Both the position numbers and the translations under genes were made by a program. From positions 1 through 64,000 of the forward strand of contig JAIXWM010000076.1 in the NCBI GenBank assembly GCA_027491255.1: DNA of 64,000 nt. The letters run 5' to 3'. The DNA comes from Rubrivivax sp. (lineage in GTDB: Bacteria; Pseudomonadota; Gammaproteobacteria; Burkholderiales; Burkholderiaceae_C). The notes beneath the pieces were generated by a model that saw only the letters and a list, made by a program, of their open reading frames with translations, had not been told where the DNA came from and ran no database searches. This document shows, one piece after another, positions 1 through 7,137 of this stretch. Position 1 is the stretch's first letter; every line of letters begins with the position of its first letter.

Positions 1-1322
1 AGCCGCCCCTGCACCGTCCAGGCATCTGGATCGTCGTCGACGTCGACCTGCGCCGGGTCGTGCACCTGCGAAGTCCGCCCCCCGTGCGGGAAGGTGCTGC
101 GCAGCAGCTTGCCCTGGAGCCGGCCGCGCACGTCGTCCCAGGCGGCGCGCTCCCCGCACCACCAGGTGGGCAGCGAGGGCAGCGCCAGCGCCTGGCCGAG
201 CAGGCGCTGGCACACACCGGGCAGAAAACCCTGCAGCGCCGGCGATTCGAGGAAGGCGCTCCCGAGCGCGTTGGCCATCACGACCGTGCCGGCCCGCGCA
301 GCCTGCACCAGGCCGGGCACGCCGAGGGCCGAATCGGGGCGCAATTCCAATGGATCGCACCAATCGTCGTCGACCCGGCGAAGCAGGCCGTGGACGGGCT
401 CCAAGCCCTCGACAGTGCGCAGGTACAAGCGCTCCTGGCGCACCGTGAGATCGCTGCCCTGGACCAGCGGCAGGCCAAGGTAGCGCGCCAGGTAGGCCTG
501 CTCGAACCAGGTCTCGCTGTAGGGGCCGGGAGTCAGCAGCGCGATGCGCGGCGCGGCGCCACCGGCCACCGCGCGCGCGGCCTCCTCCAGCCCGTCGAGA
601 AGATGCCGGTAGCTCGAGGCCAGGTGCTGCACGCGCAGCTCACGGAAGGCCTGCGGAAACTGTGCCGAGACGAGCAGCCGGTTGTGCAGCACGTAGCCCA
701 GGCCCGAGGGCCCCTGCGTGCGCTGCGCCACCACCTGCCAGCCGCCGTCGGCGCCGCGGGCGATGTCGAAGGCGACGATGCGCAGGTGCTGCCCGCCCGC
801 CGGTCGAACGCCGCGCATCGCGCGCACGTAGCCGGGATGACGCAGCAGCAGCGCCGGCGGCAGCAGGCCCTCGTGCAGCAGGCGCTGCGGGCCGTACAGG
901 TCGGCCAGCGTGGCCTCCAACAGCTCGGCGCGCTGCCGCAGGCCCTGCTCGATGAGCGCCCACTCCGCAGGCTCCAGCAACAGGGGCAGCAACTCCAGCG
1001 ACCACGGACGCGCCGCGGCGCCGTCCGGGCCGAAGACGTTGTGCGTGATGCCGTCGCGACGGATGCGCTCGCCGATGTGCGCGCGCCGCGCGTCGAGGTC
1101 CACCGCGGGATCACCCTCGGGCACGGGCATCAAGCCCGCAAAGCGTTGCCAGACCCGGCGCAGTGCGGCCGGGCCGGCGGGCCGCCCGCCGTCTGCGCCC
1201 GGGGCACCGCGCAGTTCGTCCCAGACGCCGGCCTCGGTGGGCAGCACACGTCGTGCCAGTACCTCGCCCGCAGGCGGCAAGGCGCCAGGCGTCAGCGGCA
1301 GCGGGCTCTGGAGCGTGGACAC
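1..1322 (-). CDS. Circularly permuted type 2 ATP-grasp protein (3' end outside window)
   Basis: Only the first 440 codons are in the window. The start is GTG at 1322: an in-frame TGA lies seven codons upstream and a weak purine-rich stretch precedes the GTG. The translation shows the usual landmarks of this family (DUF404/DUF407), including DGITHNVFG, a run reading LRTVEGLEPVHGLLRRVDDD, DSALGVPGLVQAARAG and VVMANALGSAFLESPAL. In other proteobacteria this family sits with an alpha-E protein and a transglutaminase/DUF2126 protein, as here, and is thought to form an amide or peptide-type bond; its substrate is unknown. It lies 183 bp downstream of the transglutaminase gene in the same orientation, probably in one operon. 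Family assignment is firm; function is inferred from the family. Confidence 0.85.
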   Translation of the reverse strand, partial: MSTLQSPLPLTPGALPPAGEVLARRVLPTEAGVWDELRGAPGADGGRPAGPAALRRVWQRFAGLMPVPEGDPAVDLDARRAHIGERIRRDGITHNVFGPDGAAARPWSLELLPLLLEPAEWALIEQGLRQRAELLEATLADLYGPQRLLHEGLLPPALLLRHPGYVRAMRGVRPAGGQHLRIVAFDIARGADGGWQVVAQRTQGPSGLGYVLHNRLLVSAQFPQAFRELRVQHLASSYRHLLDGLEEAARAVAGGAAPRIALLTPGPYSETWFEQAYLARYLGLPLVQGSDLTVRQERLYLRTVEGLEPVHGLLRRVDDDWCDPLELRPDSALGVPGLVQAARAGTVVMANALGSAFLESPALQGFLPGVCQRLLGQALALPSLPTWWCGERAAWDDVRGRLQGKLLRSTFPHGGRTSQVHDPAQVDVDDDPDAWTVQGR

Positions 1323-1505
1323 GGGGTCAGATTCTCACCCTGCCCGTCGCCAGGCCGCAGCGCTTTCCAGCGTGCTCGCCGGGCGCGCCAAGACATGCAA
1401 GGGCAAGGCGCAAATCACAGCCACGGCACGTGGCCCGGGCCAGAGCCTGCAACCGCGAGCCGGGTTGTCGAGGCGGACCAGGCAGACACGGGGCACGCCT
1501 CAGGT

Positions 1506-4500
1506 TCACAAGGAAACGCCGGGCTGCCCCGCGTTTTCCTGACTCCCGCGGGAGGCGGTCCGGGCGCGGCCCGGCCCTGGGGCCCACCTCAGATCCAGCG
1601 TGAAGGGAAACTCCAGACTGGCCCGTGCAGGCGCGACCTGCATCGCCCCTGGCGTGTGGCCGAAGCGGAAGAATCGCGTCAGTCGACGGCTCTCGGCCTC
1701 GTAGGCGTTGACCGGGAAGGCCTCGTAGTTGCGCCCGCCCGGGTGGGCCACGTGGTAGCGACACCCGCCGATCGAGCGCTGCAGCCAGGCGTCGACGATG
1801 TCGAAGGTCAGCGGCGCATGCACGCCAATGGTGGGGTGCAGCGCCGACGCCGGCTGCCAGGCGCGGTAACGCACGCCGCAGACATGCTCGCCCGCCCGCC
1901 CCGTGGGTTGCAGCGGCACGGCCACGCCGTTGACGGTGACGACATGACGGTTGTCGTTCAAACCCGTGACCTTCAGTTCGAGCCGCTCGAGCGAGGAGTC
2001 GACGTAGCGCACCGTGCCCCCTGCCGAGCCCTCCTCTCCCATCACGTGCCAGGGCTCGAGCGCGCCGCGCAGCTCCAGGCCGATGCCCAGCGCGGCCATG
2101 GCGCCGATGGCTGGAAATCGAAACTCGAAGTGCGGCGCGAACCAGGCCGCATCGAAGCCGAAGCCGGCGCGTTGCAGTTCGGTGATCACGTCGTCGAAGT
2201 CCTGCTGCACGAAGGTGGGCAGCAGGAAGCGGTCGTGCAGCGCCGTGCCCCAGCGTGTCAGGCGCGTGCGTGTGCCGCCGGTGTAGGGCTCGCGCCAGAA
2301 CCAGGCCACCAGGGCACGCAGCAGCAGTTGCTGGGCCAGGCTCATGCGCGCGTGCGGCGGCATCTCGAAGGCGCGCAGCTCCAGCAACCCCAGGCGTCCG
2401 GCCGGACCGTCGGGCGAGTACAACTTGTCGATGCAGAACTCGCTGCGGTGGGTGTTGCCGGTCACGTCGACCAGCAGGTTGCGCAGGGCGCGGTCGACCA
2501 GCCAGGGCGGCACGGCTCCCGGCGGTGGCGCCGCCTGCCCCGCAGGCCGCGGGCCCATGCGCCGCTCGAGCTCGGCCAGCGCGATCTCGAGCTCGTAGAC
2601 CTGGTCGTCGCGCGCCTCGTCCACGCGCGGGGCCTGGCTGGTGGGGCCGATGAACAGGCCGCTGAACAGATAGCTCAGCGAGGGGTGGTTGTGCCAGTAG
2701 GCGAGCAGGCTGGCCAGCAGGTCGGGCCGGCGCAGGAAGGGGCTGTCGGCGGGCGTGGCGCCACCGAGCACGAAGTGGTTGCCGCCGCCGGTGCCGGTGT
2801 GGCGCCCGTCGAGCATGAACTTCTCGCTCGACAGCCGGGCGCGGTGCGCAGCGTCGTACAGGAACTCGGTGTGGTCGACCAGCTCGGCCCAGTCGTGCGC
2901 CGGGTGGATGTTGACCTCGATCACACCCGGGTCGGGCGTGACCTGCAGCGTCTTCAAACGCGCGTCGCGCGGCGGCGGATAGCCCTCGAGCACGATGCGC
3001 ACGCCCTGCTCGCGCGCCGTCGCTTCGACCGCACCCAGCAGGGCCAGGTAATCCTCCAGGTGCGGCAGGGGCGGCATGAAGACGTAAAGCACGCCGCTGC
3101 GCCCGCCGCTCGCGGCCTCGGCCTGCGGGCCATTCGCGCGCTGCGGGTCGCGCACCTCGACGCACAGCGCGGTGCGCGTGAGCCACGCGGCCGACTCGCC
3201 GCGCTGCGGCGCCGTGTCGGGCGCCTGCGGCGACGGGGCGACGGGGTCGTGCGGTGCCCCCTCTGCGGCGCCGGCAACCGCGGACGCTGCCTGCTGCGCC
3301 TGGCGGATGGACTGCGCGCGCAGCGTGGCCGCGGCCGGCAGCGGGGCCTGCGGCGCGAAGGGGTCGAGCGCCAGCGTGGCGGCGCGGTCGCCGGGTGCCG
3401 CCCAGGGCAGCGAGTCCAGCGGCAGGCGCCAGCCCATGGGCGAATCCCCCGGGATCAAGTACATGCGATCGTCGCGCAGGAACCAAGGCCCGCTCGACCA
3501 CGCCGGCCCGGGCGTGCCGGCGACCCACTCGCGCTTCAACGGCAAGGCGTAGCCCACCACGCTGCCCAGTCCCTGAGAGAAAACGCGGCGCAGGCGCGCG
3601 CGCTCGAGTTCGTCGTCCAGGCGTGAGTCGAAGGGATCGACGTTGACCGGCAGGCGGCGCTCCCGCCACAGGTGGTACCAGGCGTCCTCGTAGCCCGGGA
3701 TCACGTGCCGCCCCTGGACGCCCAGTCGCAGCGCCAGCGCCTGGATGAAGGCGTGGGCGTCGGCGCTGGTGTGGCGCTGCGGCTCACGCTCGTCGGCAAA
3801 GAGCGACGGATCCTGCCAGCAGGGCTGGCCGTCCGCGCGCCAGGCCAGCGTGATCGCCCAGCGCGGCAGTTGCTCGCCCGGATACCACTTGCCCTGCCCG
3901 AAATGCAGGAAGCCGCCCTCGCCGTAGCGCGCCCGGAGCCGGTGCGCGAGCCCGGTGGCCAGGCCGCGCTTGGTCGGGCCGAGCGCGTCGGTGTTCCACT
4001 CCGCGCCATCGCGGTCGTCGACCGCGACAAAGGTCGGCTCGCCGCCCATGGTCAGGCGCACGTCGCCGGCCTTGAGTTGACCGTCCACCGCGTGGCCGAG
4101 GGCGACGATGGACGCCCACTGTGCCTCGGTGTAGGGCTTGGTCACGCGCGGCGACTCGTGGATGCGCGTCACGCGCATCTCGTGCGCGAACTCGACCTTG
4201 CACTCGTCGACCAGCCCGCTGACGGGGGCCGCGCTTGAGGGCTCGGGCGTGCAGGCCACCGGGATGTGACCCTCACCGGCGAGCAGTCCGGAGGTCGGGT
4301 CCAGCCCGATCCAGCCGGCACCGGGCAGGTAGACCTCGCACCAGGCGTGCAGATCGGTGAAGTCGACCTCCGTGCCCGAAGGACCGTCGAGCGCCTTCAC
4401 GTCGGGCGTGAGCTGGATCAGGTAGCCCGAGACGAAGCGCGCCGCCAATCCCAGGTGGCGCAGCGTCTGCACCAGCAGCCAGCCGGTGTCGCGGCACGAG

Positions 4501-5033
4501 CCCGAGGCCGTCTCCAGCGTCTGCTCGGGTGTCTGCACGCCCGGCTCCATGCGGATCAGGTAGCCGATCTCCCGCTGCAGGCGCTGGTTCAGGCCGACCA
4601 GGAAATCGATGGTGCGCACGGGCTCGCGCGAAATGCTGTCCAGGAAGGCCGAGAAGCGCGGCGTCAAGGGACCGAGAGCCAGATATGGCGCGAGATCGGG
4701 CAGGCTGTCGGCCCCATAGGCAAAGGGAAATTGCTCGGCCTCTGGCTCGAGGAAGAAGTCGAAGGGGTTGTAGACCGCCATCTCGGCCACGAGATCGACG
4801 GTCACCGTGAACTCGGTCGTCTTCTCCGGAAAGACCAGACGCGCCAGATGATTGGCGAACGGGTCCTGCTGCCAGTTGATGAAGTGCGTCGTCGGCTCGA
4901 CGCGAAGGGAGTAGCTGACGATGGGCGTGCGGCAGTGCGGCGCGGGGCGCAGCCGCACCACCTGCGGGCCGAGGTTCACCGGCCGGTCATAGCGGTAGCG
5001 GGTGTCGTGGTGCAGGGCGGCGTGGATGGACAC
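1506..5033 (-). CDS. Transglutaminase-like protein with C-terminal DUF2126
   Basis: The protein is 1175 residues. GTG at 5033 was chosen over an upstream ATG-type extension because GAGGAAT lies just upstream and the translation then begins with the conserved family N-terminus (SIHAALHHDTRYRYDRPVNL). Residues 1-270 hold a bacterial transglutaminase N-terminal domain and a transglutaminase core with a plausible Cys180-His229-Asp245 triad (GSCRDTGW, DLHAWCEVYL, GLDPTSG). The remainder is the long DUF2126 region, with WYPGEQLPRWA and EVNIHPAHDW. Such fusions are cytoplasmic and occur with circularly permuted ATP-grasp and alpha-E proteins. The pairing suggests peptide or amide modification or degradation, which is unproven. 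Confidence 0.88.
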   Translation of the reverse strand: MSIHAALHHDTRYRYDRPVNLGPQVVRLRPAPHCRTPIVSYSLRVEPTTHFINWQQDPFANHLARLVFPEKTTEFTVTVDLVAEMAVYNPFDFFLEPEAEQFPFAYGADSLPDLAPYLALGPLTPRFSAFLDSISREPVRTIDFLVGLNQRLQREIGYLIRMEPGVQTPEQTLETASGSCRDTGWLLVQTLRHLGLAARFVSGYLIQLTPDVKALDGPSGTEVDFTDLHAWCEVYLPGAGWIGLDPTSGLLAGEGHIPVACTPEPSSAAPVSGLVDECKVEFAHEMRVTRIHESPRVTKPYTEAQWASIVALGHAVDGQLKAGDVRLTMGGEPTFVAVDDRDGAEWNTDALGPTKRGLATGLAHRLRARYGEGGFLHFGQGKWYPGEQLPRWAITLAWRADGQPCWQDPSLFADEREPQRHTSADAHAFIQALALRLGVQGRHVIPGYEDAWYHLWRERRLPVNVDPFDSRLDDELERARLRRVFSQGLGSVVGYALPLKREWVAGTPGPAWSSGPWFLRDDRMYLIPGDSPMGWRLPLDSLPWAAPGDRAATLALDPFAPQAPLPAAATLRAQSIRQAQQAASAVAGAAEGAPHDPVAPSPQAPDTAPQRGESAAWLTRTALCVEVRDPQRANGPQAEAASGGRSGVLYVFMPPLPHLEDYLALLGAVEATAREQGVRIVLEGYPPPRDARLKTLQVTPDPGVIEVNIHPAHDWAELVDHTEFLYDAAHRARLSSEKFMLDGRHTGTGGGNHFVLGGATPADSPFLRRPDLLASLLAYWHNHPSLSYLFSGLFIGPTSQAPRVDEARDDQVYELEIALAELERRMGPRPAGQAAPPPGAVPPWLVDRALRNLLVDVTGNTHRSEFCIDKLYSPDGPAGRLGLLELRAFEMPPHARMSLAQQLLLRALVAWFWREPYTGGTRTRLTRWGTALHDRFLLPTFVQQDFDDVITELQRAGFGFDAAWFAPHFEFRFPAIGAMAALGIGLELRGALEPWHVMGEEGSAGGTVRYVDSSLERLELKVTGLNDNRHVVTVNGVAVPLQPTGRAGEHVCGVRYRAWQPASALHPTIGVHAPLTFDIVDAWLQRSIGGCRYHVAHPGGRNYEAFPVNAYEAESRRLTRFFRFGHTPGAMQVAPARASLEFPFTLDLRWAPGPGRARTASRGSQENAGQPGVSL
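1511..1540 (-). terminator. Hairpin over the last codons of the transglutaminase gene
   Basis: AGGAAACGC and GCGTTTTCCT form a nearly perfect inverted repeat (one bulged A) around a 10-11 nt G/C-rich loop, ending just before the stop codon. No T-run follows, so it may be an mRNA-stabilising or attenuating hairpin rather than a true intrinsic terminator. Confidence 0.3.
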
Positions 5034-5221
5034 GGGGATTCCTCGGAACGGTGCAGGATCGGTCGGCGCGCAGGGCGACGCAAGGTCCGCGCCAAGTGCA
5101 GGCAAGTGGGGTTGGCGGCAGGAGCCCCAGCCGCTGCGCGACCACAGGGTCGCATCCGGGACGGCGCCCCCGACGCCTCACTCCGGATTGTGATCCAGGA
5201 AAACCCTAGGGCCGCCTGCGT

Positions 5222-6073
5222 TCAGACCGGCATGCGCGCCGCCGCCGCCACGTCCAGCCCGCCCTCGCCGCGCGCGAGCCCGGCGTCCAGCAGCGCCGCC
5301 ATGGCAGGGGTGACGAACAGATCCACGCCGCCCCGCTGCGCCTCTTCCATCATCAGCCTCAGGTCCTTGCGCGCCATCGCCAGTTCGAACGACGCCGTGG
5401 AGTGCGGCTGGGCCTCGATGCGCGCGGCGCGCTGCGGCAGCGTCTGCCCGGGATTGAAGTGCTGAAACAGCGAAAACGCGTCATGGGTCGAGATGCCGAC
5501 CGCGTGGGCGAGCCGGTTGACGTCGCCGAGCACGGCCAGGATCCCGAGCAGGGTCAGGTTCCCGAAGAGCTTGAAGGCGGCAGCGCGCTCGGGCTGCTCG
5601 CCCAGGTAGACCACCTTGCCCGTCATGCGCTGCAGGTCCGGCAGCAGCGCCTCGTGGTGCGCGGGCTCGCCGCTGAACAGCATCAGGCCGGAGCCATCGG
5701 CGGCATTGGCAGGCCCCATGAACACCGGCGCATGGACGAACACGCGACCGCGCCCGCGCCAGCGCGCGGCACGCTGCGCCGTGGGCGTGACCGCCGTGGT
5801 CGTGTGATCGACGATCCAGGCCCCCTCAGGCAAAGCAGCCACCAAAGGTTCGAGCACGCCGTCGACCGAGTTGTCGTCGGCCAGCGAGAGGTGGACCCGG
5901 TCCGCGTCGGCCACGGCATCTGCCGCGTGGTCGAACGCGCGCACGCCGTCGCCTTCGAGCGCGCGCGCCTTGGCAACACTGCGGTTCCAGACCTGCACCG
6001 CATGCCCGTTGGCACGCAGACGACGAACGAAACCCGAGCCCATCAGACCGGTACCGAGGAATGCGATGTTCAT
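5222..6073 (-). CDS. NAD(P)-dependent beta-hydroxyacid dehydrogenase family protein
   Basis: A 283-residue protein of the 3-hydroxyisobutyrate/6-phosphogluconate dehydrogenase family. It begins directly with the Rossmann motif FLGTGLMGSGFVRRL (GxGxxG). Next come LSLADDNSV in the cofactor domain and KLFGN around residue 165, which carries the catalytic lysine expected in the second domain. The usual substrate-binding DAPVSGG is replaced by HAPVFMGP, so substrate preference probably differs from 3-hydroxyisobutyrate; reduction of a small beta-hydroxyacid or semialdehyde is the family role. Length is normal. It is minus-strand and divergent from the PhnD-like gene, with no obvious operon partner. 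Confidence 0.82.
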   Translation of the reverse strand: MNIAFLGTGLMGSGFVRRLRANGHAVQVWNRSVAKARALEGDGVRAFDHAADAVADADRVHLSLADDNSVDGVLEPLVAALPEGAWIVDHTTTAVTPTAQRAARWRGRGRVFVHAPVFMGPANAADGSGLMLFSGEPAHHEALLPDLQRMTGKVVYLGEQPERAAAFKLFGNLTLLGILAVLGDVNRLAHAVGISTHDAFSLFQHFNPGQTLPQRAARIEAQPHSTASFELAMARKDLRLMMEEAQRGGVDLFVTPAMAALLDAGLARGEGGLDVAAAARMPV

Positions 6074-6246
6074 TTGCTGATGATACCCATCGCCGACGAC
6101 ACGCCGGGCCCCGTCGCCGCGACATCCATAATCACTGCGGTGAGGGTCTGCCCAGGCTCACCTCCTGAACAGCGTACGATCCCCCGCGGGCCTCCCCTCG
6201 CCCGGCAAGGCGGCAGGAGAGTGGCCTGCCTTGCAGGAATGAAAAG

Positions 6247-7110
6247 ATGCGCCACATTCGCCGTCGCCCTTACCTTCAATTTGCTGCATTTGCAGGACTT
6301 TGCTGTGGCCTGCCGTGGACGGCCGCGGCGCTGCAGCCACGGGTTTACCGGTTCTCGCCGGTGAACCAATACGGCATCGAACTGACGGCCAGTTACTGGA
6401 ACCCGATCATCGATCACGTCTCGCGCCGCAGCGGCGTGCGCCTGGAGTTGAAGCTGGGTCGGACCTCCGCAGACACCACGTCCCACGCGCTGGCCAACGA
6501 GGTCGAGTTCCTGTTCTCGAACCACCTCTTCACCCCTGAGCGCGAGCGCCTGGGCTGGCGCATCTTCGCCCGCCGATCGACGCCGGCCATTCACGGCGCG
6601 CTCGTCGTGATGGCCAACTCGTCGCTGCGCCGGCTCGAGGATCTCGACGGCAAGGTCGTCGGCTTTCCCGGCCCGGAAGCGACGGTCTCGTACAAGTTCA
6701 CCTACGCCAGGCTTCTCGAGCGCAAGATCAATGTCCAGGTCGTCTTCGGCGGCAACACCGACGGCGCGCTGGCGCAGCTGGCCAGCGGCAAGGTGGCAGC
6801 CGTGGGCGTGAACACCCAGCTGGCCGACGGTTGGGCCAAGCGCGAGGGCCGGTCGCTGCGCGAGTTGTGGCGCTCAGGACCGGTCTACGACCTGCCGCTC
6901 ATGGCGGCCAGGTCGGTGCCCGATGCCGACCTGCAGGCGGTCAAGGCGGCTTTCGTCGGCATGAAGAACGATCCGGAAGGGCGCCAGATCCTGCAGTCGA
7001 CCGCTGCGATGGTGAAGCTCGAGCCCGACACGGTCTTCGTCACTTCGGACAGCGCCGAGTACGAGGTGTACCGCGAGTTCTTCCGCAGCGCGCCACCGCA
7101 GCTGCGCTGA
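6247..7110 (+). CDS. PhnD/SsuA-type periplasmic substrate-binding protein
   Basis: A 287-residue protein with a short basic N-terminus, a hydrophobic segment and a likely cleavage after TAAA (around residue 28), so it is exported. The mature part fits the phosphonate-binding-like fold: PVNQYGIELTASYWNP, a run around DLDGKVVGFPGPEATVSYKF, and GGNTDGALAQLASGKVAAVG. AGGA lies upstream of the ATG. No ABC permease or ATPase is adjacent. Instead the gene lies 27 bp before a hybrid histidine kinase. This arrangement is known for binding proteins that act as periplasmic co-sensors for a membrane kinase, so a sensing role is inferred rather than transport. The ligand is unknown. Confidence 0.8.
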   Translation: MRHIRRRPYLQFAAFAGLCCGLPWTAAALQPRVYRFSPVNQYGIELTASYWNPIIDHVSRRSGVRLELKLGRTSADTTSHALANEVEFLFSNHLFTPERERLGWRIFARRSTPAIHGALVVMANSSLRRLEDLDGKVVGFPGPEATVSYKFTYARLLERKINVQVVFGGNTDGALAQLASGKVAAVGVNTQLADGWAKREGRSLRELWRSGPVYDLPLMAARSVPDADLQAVKAAFVGMKNDPEGRQILQSTAAMVKLEPDTVFVTSDSAEYEVYREFFRSAPPQLR

Positions 7111-7137
7111 GCCTGCTCCAGGCGCCGAGGCCGCCCC

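Noticed and set aside
60..3626. Very long plus-strand open frame antisense to the ATP-grasp and transglutaminase genes
   Set aside because: It is a shadow of GC-rich minus-strand genes: composition is Arg/Gln/Ala-rich with no domain, while the minus-strand translation has clear family motifs.
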